Shown here: positions 23,440 through 34,970 of the stretch, piece after piece | Layout: each line of letters begins with the position of its first letter | How positions within the stretch are numbered: the first letter of the stretch is position 1 | NCBI GenBank assembly: GCA_034769895.1 | Contig: CM068368.1 | Location: 690,757,877 to 690,821,876 of the forward strand | Reading direction: 5' to 3' | DNA length: 64,000 bases | Source: Magicicada septendecula | Taxonomy: Eukaryota > Arthropoda > Insecta > Hemiptera > Cicadidae | Translations under genes and position numbers: made by a program | The notes under the pieces: generated by a model | Databases searched by the model: none | Seen by the model: the letters and a program-made list of their open reading frames with translations, nothing else | Told to the model about the DNA's origin: nothing

Positions 23440-24741
23440 TGTAACCATAAAAATAGGCCGAAATATATTAAAAATAAATAAAATACACTGCCAGAACTTA
23501 CCTGTACGCAATCAACTATTTACCTGTTATTTGAATTTTATCAGAAGACCAAGGTCGCCACGATTATTTTTTCTATAGGTAAAATATCGAAAACCTTTAC
23601 ACTCCACCTTAAATAAAAAGGACAATTTTGCTATCTGACCACACCCAATTAATAATTCAGAAAGATTCCGGAACGTTAGACGAATTTCGCAACACAGAAA
23701 TGAGAACGTGGTAATGACAAAATAACTTAGGCTAACACATGGTTATTAAATGAATACTTTACTTACTCTCATAAAGACGTAAATTCCTCATACACAACAC
23801 AAAAGAATAACACATTAATTACTGGTTACATCGACCTTACCTTACATACTATGTATACAAAAGAAAGTAGCCCAGCTTTGCCCACACACACTATCACACC
23901 AATTAAACCCCTTTAAATATTATAGTGAATATAGAAAATAGTTAGCCTTTATACATTCCTGTTTCGTTACATTCAATAACTGTCCTGATGCCGACCGAAC
24001 ACGTGTTTTCGTTCCGGTTACATTTTATGTTATTAACTGCTCTCGAATTGTCACTGCACTGCACCATGTGTAACATCGTTCAATTCCTCGGGTCCCGGTC
24101 GGTCTTCTTGAATTAATTACATTTTCCGAAAACCCGACCAACCGGGCCCGAAACAAAAATATAAGCGTCTGTAGCGGTACTCTGTACCTCGTGGACTATA
24201 TAGCGTCTCTACTTAAGGTAGACTGTGTTTGGGCGGTAGGAAACTGCCGTTCACTGCCCGTTTGATTTCGTCGTCGTTCCAGTTGGATTTGTTGTGGCTT
24301 ATTAGCTCTATGCATGAAACATAGTGGTTATATCAGCCCAGTGTATAGACGATATTTACCGCTGCTAGACTGATGTCACTAGCAGTAGGCGGGGCTTAAC
24401 TATGTTTCCTGTAGTTGGCTGGTTGAGGTCCCAAATCGTTCGCTCCAGCGCCATTTTTTACAGCGCCGGTTGAGTTTCTCGGCGTCACTAACAGCGCGCA
24501 TGCTTGAGATGTTGAGTACGCGCATCGTCACACATATACCGAGTTCTGAGAAATTCGAAGGTGGTGCAAATTCCTTGCCTAGTTACTCAACAGCAACTGT
24601 GTCTTACTGCTTTGTTTCAACACGGTTTCTTGCCACGTGGTTTGTTATAATGGAATTAACGTTTGTCGAAAAAATAAAACTTTCACAATAATTTTATAAA
24701 ATCCCGCAAAAAATGAAATTACCCAATTTAGACACGTTACA
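23440..24741 (-). mobile_element. Solo LTR related to the non-autonomous element (1302 bp)
   Basis: Minus strand TGTAACGTGTC...TTGGTTACA. Its U5 end matches the inverted 1333-bp LTRs at 1711/7986: GACCAAGGTCGCCACGATTA, AATATCGAAAACCTTTACAC and CCGGAACGTTAGACGAATTT-type blocks are shared. It is flanked by GTAT (23436-23439 and 24742-24745), and the empty site is seen in the partner LTR around 35570 as GGGTGTACTG. No internal sequence remains, so it arose by LTR-LTR recombination or belongs to a sister family. The 24470-24691 frame inside it is not supported. Confidence 0.9.
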
Positions 24742-24966
24742 GTATACTGCTGTTGTACTGGGGTTTTATATAGTTGGTTATTTATATATGGACCAAGAGT
24801 TTTCTCTGTTATTCAGTTTAATTTTATTAACATTTTATCGACTTAATTAACAGTTTCTTTAGTTTATTTTTTAACCATTTACTTTTTCTCACTCACTATT
24901 GACCTTTTCTTCTTTATTCATGTTGTATCAAGTTAAATTTTAAGGTGATAATTCTGTTATGCTACA

Positions 24967-24985
24967 TATGCTCTCCTGTAAAAGT
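24967..24985 (-). promoter_or_regulatory. Purine-rich tract before element B 3' LTR
   Basis: Minus strand reads CTTTTACAGGAGAGCATA and then TGTAGC. Shorter and less pure than the tract of element E, but in the same position. Confidence 0.5.
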
Positions 24986-26169
24986 GATTAGTTCAGATCA
25001 TACTCTTAGTATGGATGAAATAATTACTACTAATTCTTTTTATTTACCATATCTTATTCGTGATTTCACTTTATATACCTTCTTTTTCCACCGTTGCTTT
25101 CTCTCAGATGATATGTATCTCCTTAATTAGCTTCTTTTTTCATTAATAAGTAATCATCAATCTTGTGTATAACATTATCATTTTATATCCTTTCGTATTT
25201 GGTGCTTCCTCACCTGTATGTTTACTCCCTAACATTCCCTAACATGTGAGTTGGAACAGTTCAGAGTGGCACCAATCTCTGCTGGCCAATACTTCACTTA
25301 GTTGGCCCAGAGGAATTATCATCTCTGCTCAAAATATAAGACTGATGGAATTTTTCTACATCCAGTCATAAAAATTAAAAATCATTAAAAGTAGTCTCTT
25401 TTGACTAATAATAAACATCCTTGGGTTCTTCACTTCATAATATTTTATATCAATTAATACTTTTATACACTTGACTCTTCTTCTCTATCAAAGCTCATTC
25501 CATATTATGTGGTTTAGGTATGTGGTATAATATACATTTCATCGTTTCATCATTTCATCTTTTTATCTTGTTTACATAGTAATTAGCATTTATATAGATT
25601 TTTTTTTTCATTTGGTATCCAATGAGTTATTTTATTGCTCATGGCATAACATTAATTCCTTCTTTATCGATTATCACTATAATAGTGGTTATTACAACAA
25701 TATTATCATCATGGTACCAGGTTTTTTGGTTTCTGGTCTTAATACTTGGTTTTTACTTAGTTGGTCCTTCTTCATTGTTTCATCTTTATCAAGTTACTTT
25801 CTTTGTGAGTTTGGTTAAGTTATTTTGATTAAATTATATAATATTCTGGTTTCTTCTCTCTTTTTCATATAAAATTCTGTATCATTTTTGTCTTAAATTG
25901 TCTCATTTACATTGTTGATAATAGTGGTTATAGTTAGCATAGTCACTATTACAATACAAACTATAGTATATTTTTTATAGCTGCGATAGTTTATTGAGGG
26001 TTTTTTCTCTTTATTAACACAGGTTTTTTATGAAGATTTGCTAAGTTCCTTCTTATGACACTTTTAACATTTATTAATATATCTTTCTGGTAACATTAAA
26101 TTATTCAATTGTTTAATATTGGTTGTTCTCTTTATTTACTGGAACATGTTCTTTTTGCTTTGTCTCTGG
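24986..26169 (-). other. Element B 3' spacer
   Basis: Noncoding sequence between the tandem array and the LTR. 25219-25240 preserves the uninterrupted target of the non-autonomous element found in copy A. Short frames (25612-25828) are AT-rich chance frames. Confidence 0.7.
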
Positions 26170-26575
26170 AGAGTTTGAGAAAGTTTACACATTTGTACTC
26201 CATTTACTCTCAAATTCTTTTATGTAAGAGTTCACTCAAATTATGAGTGCAATTTGTTCTTACTCTTTTAGAATTTTGTAGCTTTTTCTCACAAAATTTC
26301 TTTTTATATTTAATAGCTATATCTCCTCATTCGTGTGAGTTGTACTTACTATTTTTTGACTTTAGATATTTTCTCCAAAATTCTTTTTATATATAATTGT
26401 TTTCAATAGTCTCTCTCAAATAGTTCAAGTAAGTTGGTCTTACAACTTTTTGAATTTAGTTATTTTTCTTCATCCGACTTCTTTTTGTTACATTATAATT
26501 AATTCGAATAGTTCTTGTAAGTTGGCCTTACTATTTTTTGAATTTTGTTATTTTTCTTCAACTAAATTCGTTTAT
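26170..26575 (-). repeat. ~90-bp tandem array after element B pol
   Basis: About four to five diverged units; AGTTGKYCTTAC-type markers near 26250, 26337, 26429 and 26520. Inverted counterpart of 236-1000, starting at the inferred pol stop. Confidence 0.75.
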
Positions 26576-29500
26576 TTATCTCTCCTCTATATATTTTTTG
26601 ATTGATAATTGATTATAGGTTCCTTTTACTTTATTTGAATTGATATCTTTTAATACATAAGTATTGTTGTTATTATTTTTAATAATCAGGTATGGGCCGG
26701 TATACAGCAGTAACAACTTTTTGGTAATGCCTTCCAAAGTACTGGGTAGTTCCCTGTTTTTTCAATAGTACCTTTTCTCCGACTTCGTAGTTTATTACCT
26801 TCTTAATCGCCTTTTGATACTTGTTCTGGCGCCATTCCTGGTCTTCTGCCAATTTATTGTAGAACCTTAGTCGATTAAATTTGTATTCTTGACTCATGGG
26901 AAATTCTATGATGTCTTGTATTTCTCTTGGAGGCGGTTTTTCATACATTGCCGTATATGGCGTGGTACCTATAGCGGGGTGATATGCCAAATTAAGGACT
27001 TCTTCGGTAGCTGATAAATATTCTTGCCACTTCCTTTGTTGACTATGGCAATAAGTCCGTAATATTCTTCCGACTTCTCGTAGCACCCTCTCCGCTGGAT
27101 TACTACTGGGGTGGTAGACTGATGTCTTTTACGTCTTGATGCCCAATGTATTTAGTGTGTTTTTCCACCTCCTACCCTTAAATTGCGTTCCATGGTCTGT
27201 GATTATGGATGCTGGGCTCCCTATCTCTGGAATGTAATGATTTGTTATCACTCCTGAAGTCTTCAACGTGGTGGCTCTGTTCACCGGGTACAGTTTTATA
27301 AATTTCGTGAAGTGATCCATCATTATAATAATGTATTTGTAACTATGGCGTCCGCCACTGCGGGGAAATGGACCACAGATGTCCAGAAAGATCTTTTCCA
27401 GTTTTGCTTGTGATGTAATTGGTATCATCATACCCTCTTTTCTCTCATTGTTGGTTTTTACCAATTGACATATAAGACAGGTCTTGAGATAGTTTCTCGT
27501 CTTTCGATTTATATTTTTTATATGGCAATTCTCTTCTATCGCCTTGATCACCTTCATGGCTCCCATGTGACCGTATCGGAGATAATCAGGATGATATCCT
27601 TCTCGACTGTAGTAGGGATTACGATCTTCCATATCTCTTCATCAAGGGATGTTTTGATGAATAATATATCATTATGTATGCAATAAAACTTGGTTATTGT
27701 GTCATCTTGGTTGGAGAGACGAAGTTTAATATTGTTTAGCTTCGGGTCGGACTGCTGGTGTTTGCCGATGTCCTGCACTATTTTTTCTAAATCGGATCTG
27801 TCCTTAATAATATTATAATATTCAGGACGCTCTCCTTTTCGCCTTCGAACGTCTCTTCTTCCAAATTTCCTCTTGACAATACGTCGGCTACTACATTCTT
27901 ACTTCCAGGAACATACTCCCACTGTATATCGTATTCCTGCAGGGCAAGTACCCACCTGGTCAATCTACCGTGGCTTAACTTGCATCTTCTAAGAAATGAT
28001 ATTGATTTGTGATCTGTGTGAACGGTCACTGGATATCCTAGAATATACGTTGGAAACTTCCCACAGGCAAAGACTACACTTAACAGTTCCTTTTCCGTCA
28101 CGTTGTAGTTCTTTTCACACTGGTTAAGGGTTCTGCTAGCAAAGCTCACTACTAGGTGGTTTCCGCTTTCGTCTTCTTGGTACAACGTTGATCCCAAGCT
28201 AATATTACTAGCGTCACAGTTTAGGAAGAAAGGTCGGTTAAAATCTGGATGGTTAAGCATTACTGCTTCTAAGAACTTCTCCTTAATCGATTTGAATGTT
28301 TCATCTTGTTCTTGACCCCATCGCCATTTATTCTTGGACGATAACTGATACTGAAATCGGGCCGTCAGCTCGGAGTAATTATTTTGGAACTTCCTGTAGT
28401 AGCTACACAGGCCTAAAAATGATTGTAGTTGCCTTCTGTTTTTTGGTATAGGTATTTGGTATATACAGAAATCTACCTTTTCTGTTGACGGTGTTATTCC
28501 TTGACTGTTCAACTGGAAACCCAAAAATTGGACTTCTTTAGCTATTAGTTTGGACTTGTCTAGCTTAAGGGTAACGTTATTCTCAGCCAGCTTCTTCAAG
28601 ACATGCTCCACACGGTAACAATGTTCTTCCCAATTTGTTGATGTTATTAAGAGATCATCAACATAGACAGTCGTGAATTGGAGCGCTTCTGGTCCGAGTA
28701 TTTGGTCCACACAGGCGACAAAAACAGCTACTGAGTTCACTAACCCGAAGGGCAACCTCTTAAACTGATAGTTGCGCCCTTCGAAGATGAACGCCATGTA
28801 TTGCCGGCTTGCTGGGTGCAACTCCACCTGCCAATACCCACACACGGTATCCCACGTAGTAATAAACTTGGTTCCATGGAATCTCTTCAATATTTCATCA
28901 ATTTCGCCAGGTGAGGTACGATCGTTAATAATCATTTTATTTATCTCACGTGCGTCAAGGCAAAGTCTTACCTTCCCATTCTTCTTTTGTATAGCCACAA
29001 TAGTGTATGGCGACTGACTGCTTTCGATAATATCCTTACTAATCATATTCTGGATCTCTGTGCGTATGGCTTCCTTCAAAGATTGTGCTATGGGATATGA
29101 TTTTCGATTGAATTCTACCGGTTCTCTGAATCGTATTGAACATTGGTAGTTCCTGATTTTTCCAGGTTTGTCTGAAAATACAGCTCGATATTTTTCATAT
29201 ATGCTGACTAATTGATTCAGCTGGTTTTCATTTAATCGCTCGGTGGTATTGTGGCACTGGAAGTCACGTATCTCCTGAATCTTTTGTGGCCATAGGTCAT
29301 CTTCCGTATTCTGACTTACTGGCTTGTCTGACGAGTAGTTTGACAAGTAATTCACTTTATTTTTGTGGTCGAGAAGTTGTATGGAGTCTAACATCTTGTT
29401 GTTAGTTAAATTGGCTACCCAGGTCGAACCTTCCGAAAAGAGTGATACCTTCCCTCGACACAAGTCGATAACTACCGAGTTCCTACGTAATATGTCACAC

Positions 29501-29973
29501 CCTATCATGATGTTGAAGGGTAATCCGGCTGCAACAAGAAGTATCATATCCACACTTACGCCCTGACTGTTGACGCTTAGGGATACCTGTTTCCTTATTG
29601 TTTTGTTCTGTCGGCCGGTAGCTCCTACAAGCACAATATTATTAATAGGTAGTACTGGTAAGTTTTTGTGGCATTCCTGCTGTATACGGTCCAATTCATT
29701 ATGGTTTATTATAGAGACATTTGCTCCAGTGTCTATCATTATGGGAACAGAAATACTCTCGATTTCTGCAATTATGTAAATGATCTCGTTGTCATTATTA
29801 TTAATGTTTACCTCGTTCTCTTCTAACAAGTCCTTTCGGATATCTTTTAAGTAATTGTTATATATTATAGTAAAATTTTTCTTTTCTTCACGCGATTTTA
29901 CCTCTTGTCCATACCCAGCAGATTGGAGCAGTAAAGGGTTATTGGGATTTATTACTGCCTCCGTTCGTTTAAA
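26576..29973 (-). pseudogene. pol: Element B Pol: protease, reverse transcriptase, RNase H, integrase (broken)
   Basis: Read in the -1 frame from the slippery site at 29973-29967. The largest open stretch is 29829-27787 (680 codons): retropepsin MIDTGA (Asp33), RT with LPFG (~359) and YVDD (~389), and RNase H with Asp539, Glu580 and Asp605. Further parts are at 27778-27554, 27632-27129 (integrase HHCC with CLIC, catalytic Asp in FLDICGP and ITDHGTQF) and 27086-26679 (Glu in NPAERVLRE). Lesions: frameshifts near 27830 and 27590, an in-frame stop at about 27126, and a frameshift near 26757 that hides the GPY module and the true stop at 26576-26578. Compared with E, two residues (SP) are missing before the RT KKKNGK motif. 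As it stands it cannot yield a full polyprotein. Confidence 0.92.
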
Positions 29974-32162
29974 TGCTCCGCATCATTGCGGATTAGGGTG
30001 TTAGCAGCATCAAATTGGAGTCCTGAAACTGCTTCGTTTGGTTCAGCACGATCGTCTTGTTGGGCCTCCGTTACAGGCGGTCTTCTTTGGTTGTCCAGGC
30101 TTGAACTGCGTCTGGGTTCATACTCTCTGTAACGATTACCCCCCTGATTCCCTTGAAAGGTTTCATACTCGTAGTATCGGCTCCTTCGTTGAGGCTGGTA
30201 TCTCCTTGGTCCACTGCCTTCCGCTCTGATGTAGTTGATATGGGGTCGATATGTCCTGTAATTATTATTATTACCTCCATTCGGGTAATTTCTGTTATAG
30301 CTACCATAATAATTGTTATTGGGTGGGTTGGGGTTTCTCTGACCATTCGGAACATAATTACGGTTATTATAATAACCGTTGTTGTTGGGCGGACGGTTAT
30401 TATTATTCTTATTATTATTGTTACCCTCACTATTATTATTTCTGGGAATATTATTATTATTATTATTGTTATTATATCTAGGAACATTATTGTTATTACG
30501 AGGGTTATTATTGTATTCGGCATTATTCTGGTTTACGGAACTATAATTATTGTTGTTGTTGCCATTCTGCCGATTATTATTATTTGTACTACTCGTGTTA
30601 TTCCTCGTCTCCAGCCTTTCGTATCTCCTGCAACTCTGGCGGTAGTAATCCTCATGCTCATACATTTCTAAAAGTTCGGTCATTGCTTGTACAGTTTTTA
30701 TTTGACTGTTTCTTCTAGCTCTGATGATATCTTCCTCATAGTGGTAGGAGAGCTTGCTGACCAAGCATTCTTCCGGTATTCGGGGCTCTAAATGTTTGGC
30801 CACACACACCTTTCCCAAGAAATACGCTGTTAGAGTCTGGTTTCCATATGGGTTATATTTTCCATGACAGATCCCATCTCTGGCGATATTTTGTGTCGAT
30901 TCAGACCAATATTTGGCCTTCAATAGCCTTTTGAATTGTTGGTAGTCTGTCACTTCATCTCTGATCGCCATCCACCAATTATCAGCTATCTCCTTGAAGG
31001 ATTCGTCCAGCACTTCTTTATTCTCTCTCCAGCGGTTGCCTCTGTGTTTGGTGAAGTACTCTTCGATTCTGGCCAGGAATTCCATGGGTTTATTTTTGTA
31101 AAACCTGAAGTTAATCCCTTCACGATTTTCGTTATTCGGACAACTGGTGATGCTGGTTGGTCGACTATGGAACAGATCTATATCTGTTTGATTCTGTCGC
31201 ACCTGACTATTGATACTGGTCACAGCCACTTCAATGCCGTCACATTTTTCAGTGAAATGGTCCTGCACTCTTTCCCATTCTTCCCGTGTTTCCTTTATTT
31301 TCTCTTCTAAATTCCTCTTATTCGTTTCTTCGATGTTGGTAACCTTAGTATTTATTTCAGTCTTGATACTCTGTACTTCTCGTTCGATCTGACTCCAGCT
31401 TTCGTCACCCCTTGTAATCTTTTGTTCGATCACCGTTATTTCCTCTTCTACTTTCTTGCTGATTGTCTCATTGTTTTCAGCTATCTTCTGACTCAATTCT
31501 TCCATCTTTCCATCTAATCGGTTCATATTTTCTTCGTTAGTCCCCCTCAATTCTTCTCTTAATTGTTGATTATCGCTTTCCATCTTCTTATTGGTTTCTT
31601 CCAGTTTCTGGCTTATCTGGGTTAATTCCTCCTTCGACTGTTTATTGTCAGTTTTTATTTCCTCCATTTTCTCCTCCATCTTCTTACTATTCTCTCTTAA
31701 TTCTTCCTTCAATCGTTGGTTATCACTTTTCATTTCCTTACTATTTTCTTCGATTTTCTTATTGGTATCTCCAATTTTATTACCCAATTCTTCCTTCATT
31801 TCCTTACTATTTTCTCTTAACTCTTCATTCAATTGCTGGGCTAATTCTTCCCTTGACTTCTTACTATTTTCTTCCGCCTTCTTATTATTTTCCCGTAATT
31901 CTTCCATCTTCTTACTGTTTTCTCTTAATTCTTCCTTCGTCGTTTTAAATTCTCTGAGTAACATCTCCATCATTTGATCCAATTTTGTATCTTCTTTTGT
32001 GGTGGATTTCTTTGACAGTTCCTCCTGTGGTGCAGGCTTGTTTGGTTCTGCTGGCGGTAACATCGACTCCACATCATCCACGGGCGTTGCTTCCTTATCC
32101 TCCATATCTATTTCCTGTTCGGCCTCCACCGCCCTTTTCTTTGATGTCGCCCTCCTGTGCAT
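29952..32162 (-). CDS. gag: Element B Gag (736 aa, intact)
   Basis: Structural protein of the retroelement particle. Residues ~55-310 form a very long coiled coil with repeated ELRENSK-type units. A capsid-like block at ~350-505 (KNKPMEFLARIEEYF, NWWMAI, KYWSESTQN, PEECLVSKLSYHY) aligns with the D/E and C Gags. Residues ~520-640 are extremely Asn-rich, followed by an Arg/Tyr-rich basic tail to ~690. There is no CCHC zinc knuckle; the basic tail may bind RNA instead (inference). ATG at 32162 is the first in frame after the leader and the PBS. It ends at 29952 and overlaps the start of pol in the -1 frame. Confidence 0.9.
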   Translation of the reverse strand: MHRRATSKKRAVEAEQEIDMEDKEATPVDDVESMLPPAEPNKPAPQEELSKKSTTKEDTKLDQMMEMLLREFKTTKEELRENSKKMEELRENNKKAEENSKKSREELAQQLNEELRENSKEMKEELGNKIGDTNKKIEENSKEMKSDNQRLKEELRENSKKMEEKMEEIKTDNKQSKEELTQISQKLEETNKKMESDNQQLREELRGTNEENMNRLDGKMEELSQKIAENNETISKKVEEEITVIEQKITRGDESWSQIEREVQSIKTEINTKVTNIEETNKRNLEEKIKETREEWERVQDHFTEKCDGIEVAVTSINSQVRQNQTDIDLFHSRPTSITSCPNNENREGINFRFYKNKPMEFLARIEEYFTKHRGNRWRENKEVLDESFKEIADNWWMAIRDEVTDYQQFKRLLKAKYWSESTQNIARDGICHGKYNPYGNQTLTAYFLGKVCVAKHLEPRIPEECLVSKLSYHYEEDIIRARRNSQIKTVQAMTELLEMYEHEDYYRQSCRRYERLETRNNTSSTNNNNRQNGNNNNNYSSVNQNNAEYNNNPRNNNNVPRYNNNNNNNNIPRNNNSEGNNNNKNNNNRPPNNNGYYNNRNYVPNGQRNPNPPNNNYYGSYNRNYPNGGNNNNYRTYRPHINYIRAEGSGPRRYQPQRRSRYYEYETFQGNQGGNRYREYEPRRSSSLDNQRRPPVTEAQQDDRAEPNEAVSGLQFDAANTLIRNDAEHLNERRQ
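29967..29973 (-). promoter_or_regulatory. Slippery heptamer TTTAAAC for -1 frameshift (element B)
   Basis: In the gag frame the codons read CAT TTA AAC GAA, giving T-TTA-AAC in the X-XXY-YYZ register, five codons before the gag stop. Slipping back one base enters the pol frame, which is open from here to the protease. Confidence 0.85.
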
Positions 32163-32280
32163 CTTGTTTCTTTTTCCGACCTGTTGACAGCTGCCGAGCT
32201 AAAATAGGAAATTGGACGAATTGTCCTTATTTTATTGATCTATCGATTCCTATTTTCAGCCCCTTAGTTGGACGCCAATT
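32163..32280 (-). other. Element B leader with primer-binding site
   Basis: Minus strand: LTR end TATAACA, spacer AAT, then TGGCGTCCAACTAAGGGGC (32277-32259). This resembles the tRNA-Lys(CUU) complement TGGCGCCCAACGTGGGGC with three mismatches and one inserted base. A further ~100 bp of leader precedes the gag ATG. Confidence 0.8.
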
Positions 32281-32312
32281 TGTTATAAAACAAATAAAAT
32301 TAGATAGATAAT

Positions 32313-32323
32313 AATGTATAATG
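32313..32323. repeat. 11-bp target duplication of the LINE insertion (left)
   Basis: AATGTATAATG here and again at 32716-32726 after the poly-A. The partner LTR shows one copy (AACGTATAATG near 20567). Confidence 0.88.
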
Positions 32324-32656
32324 CGGAGGAGGAGGCTGACATTTCTCGGACATCTATACAGAATGGACAAAAATCGATTAACCAAACAAACATTCGACTA
32401 CCTCTGGAAGAAGAAGACCACTACAACGTGGATTAAGGAAGTTAGAAAAGATTTAGAAAAGTCGAATATCACAGAGTACCAAATGTTAGAAAGAAGTGAA
32501 TTTAGGAGTACAGTGAAAAATCTGGAATTGTTTCAAGATGCAGGAAGACCTAATAGAAGTGGACGAATTTGGACAGAAGATCAAAGGAAACAAGCCAGTG
32601 AGCGTATGAAAGAGTATTGGAGACAGAGGAAATTCCAGGCAAAGAAAAATAAATAA
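32324..32656 (+). pseudogene. LINE reverse-transcriptase C-terminal tail (truncated)
   Basis: About 110 codons in frame to TAA 32654-32656. RRRLTFLGHLYRMDKNRL is the LGHxxRM motif typical of the C-terminal end of non-LTR endonuclease/reverse-transcriptase proteins. The rest is basic (WKKK, RQRKFQAKKNK). All catalytic domains are missing because of the 5' truncation. The ATG at 32321 lies in the target duplication and is fortuitous. The clade cannot be fixed from this tail. Confidence 0.75.
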
Positions 32657-32687
32657 AGTTGTAGCGTGATCCTAAGTGGTCAATTCG

Positions 32688-32715
<28 letters not shown>
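32324..32715 (+). mobile_element. 5'-truncated LINE insertion with poly-A tail
   Basis: A ~390-bp insertion in the B LTR ending in about 30 A (32688-32717) and bounded by an 11-bp duplication. This is the signature of target-primed reverse transcription with strong 5' truncation. Confidence 0.9.
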
Positions 32716-32719
<4 letters not shown>

Positions 32720-34639
32720 TATAATGTGTATTGGACAAAATTTTGTTGTTAGTTATAAATTTAATAAATTTTTGTTGGTTTTGTTTAATTAATTGTAAAT
32801 TTTTTAATTACTTTCAATTGAGTAAATGAGATATTGTGTTTTTTTAAATATTTGTTCTCTATAGATAATCTAGTTATGTAGTCCGATCAAATAGTCTCTT
32901 TTGTAACTTCGCTCCTCTTCTTCTTCTTCTTGGTATATTTCTCTAATAATTCTAAATTATTTTTAGAAGAAAGAAAAAGCTACTATTTACCGTACAAATA
33001 ATTATGAACACATGTAATTGAGTAATTATGATGTTTATTTCTTAAAATTTGAAATTGTGCGCCAATCTTACGCGCATGAACCAGGCATTGATTGAGATTC
33101 GCTCAGGTCGATTGTGAACAAAAATGACAAAATATAATGTTACAAAATTAATTATTTCAGGTTCTTTTAACTGTCGAAATGGTCAGAGAGGGCAAGGAAC
33201 AAGATACAATGCTTACAATTATCTTAAAATAAATTATTATTTGCTGAAAAATAACAGGATTATGAAAATTGTCAATTATTAAGTAAAGATCGAACCATTT
33301 CGTAGAATGATGTCATTGGCTCGTGGAGGCAGTGTCGATGTGCTGGTCGCTCTGCAATGAAAATGGCCGCCATTCACCTCGTTGATTTCTGCTACACAAC
33401 GCTGACGCTATGCTCTTCTCCCTCAGAAATAAATGCGAATTCCTTCCTCTGCGAGGTTGTAGTATCCCTGGAAAATTGTGTGAAGTGTTCTTCCCTCCTC
33501 GGCGATGTCGTTCTGTGATATTTTATTGGTGCAGTGTTCTGTGTTCAAATCTGTTGAGTTCGTGTCCAAATAGTATTGGTTGAATTTTGCTCAAAATGGC
33601 GGTTAACTTCTCGTTTTAGTAATGGGTATTATTATTACTGTTGTTCTGTTCAGTTTTGGTGTTATTTATAAAGTAGTGGTGTTGTTTTCCATTTGGTAAC
33701 CTCAGTAACACTTTTTGAGGTTGTACGTCATTGTTTTTACACTATTTCTATTTTTTAGATCTTCCGTCAGTAAATTCTGATCTGTACACTTTCACGATTA
33801 ACAATAGACTGATGACTTAAAGTCGTCGTTTTGTGGTAATATGTCTTTTTCCTCTTCCCATTGTTTTTTACAAATTTACATGTCTTGGATTTGATTTCAA
33901 CTCATAAACATACATGACAAGTTTCCTATTTATTGCTGTAACTTAATTATTTATTAATTTTACGAAAATCTAACTATTCAGCAATATTCTTAAGCTAACT
34001 TTACATAATTTGATATATAACTGGGTCTGTTTTAAGTTCAGATAAGCCTAAAATTTACAATTTTTGATATTTATTATAGGCCTTGTATTTTTTACAATTT
34101 TAGTATTTAAATGGTTTACAAGTGATTTTATGTTAATATTTCCCTTAAATAATCTTACTCACTCCATGATTATTGCTTGTTGTTAATAATTTGTTGTTAT
34201 AATACTCCAATATTGATTAATTTACTTTTTATCTGAGTTGAGTACCTCTTAGGCCTAGTATTACTTATTTCCAAATACAGTTAATTTTATTCTTTTGTCA
34301 TTACATTTGCTAATATTTTTGTCTGTACTGATTACATTTTCATATCTTTGTTTTGTATGGACTAGTTTCTATTCATTATATATTGTTGATTGAATTTATT
34401 TATTTGGGTTTGACCCTATGATACTTGATTTTGGTTTACAATGCTGTTTTGTTTTTCTATTGTGGTGTGTTAGTTAATTTGCCTTATTACTCTTTATATA
34501 GTTTACAGTTTAATAAAAATACAATATTCCTATTACCTACTTGCCTTCTCTGCCTTAACAAACTTGGAAATTATTGAACATTATTTCAAATACAATTGAA
34601 TCTCTTATATCTACTAATTTTTTTATATCACTTAAACAT

Positions 34640-34970
34640 AACAAAAACATCTTATGCCTATTATCTTTTACATATATAGAATTATAATGGAAACATCTTA
34701 TTATCAGCAATATTATCAGTCATTGGCTGTCCTTTGTTTTTATGTTCCTTTTATAACAAACCTTATCCTATTAAAACATCTTATTCCTAATAACACCTTC
34801 AGTTATCAACTGTCTCCTTTAATTACTATAACTATTTTGATAACACAATAAAATAAAAACATCTTATAATTAATGACACTTTCAGTTATTAACTGTCTCT
34901 TGTATCCGCTATACCTAATTTGCTAATACAATAAAATAAAAACATCTTATACCTATTAAATTCTTACATT
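34640..34970 (-). repeat. ~84-bp tandem repeats in element B 5' LTR
   Basis: Same array as 22510-22840, essentially identical, with AAACATCTTAT units. Confidence 0.75.

Larger units (their letters stand above)
20535..24966 (-). repeat. Element B 3' LTR (interrupted by a solo LTR)
   Basis: Minus strand TGTAGCATAACAG (24966) to TTTTATAACT (20535; TATAACA in the partner). Closely similar to 32281-35791 apart from the solo LTR at 23440-24741, the LINE in the partner and a few small indels (for example near 20640-20670). It holds the inverted 83-bp array (22510-22840) and two copies of a TGGTAGTCTTTTTAATTG repeat (~22940-23040). Frames such as 21193-21453 or 22524-22721 recur in the partner LTR without coding evidence. 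Confidence 0.9.

Noticed and set aside
24986..26169. An envelope gene between pol and 3' LTR (also 45081-47246)
   Set aside because: No long frame, signal peptide, furin-like site or membrane anchor; the region is spacer and repeats.
30153..30671. Long plus-strand frames rich in Ile/Val/Thr/Tyr opposite gag (also 39983-40564, 50653-51348)
   Set aside because: They are antisense readings of the Asn-codon (AAT/AAC) tract of Gag.
31591..31977. Ser/Leu/Phe-rich plus-strand frames opposite gag (also 36334-36840 minus, 41262-41606, 51935-52279)
   Set aside because: Antisense of the Glu/Lys-rich coiled coil; they overlap a clear Gag frame.
32550..32738. Frame with a Phe run at the LINE tail
   Set aside because: It is the reverse complement of the poly-A tail.
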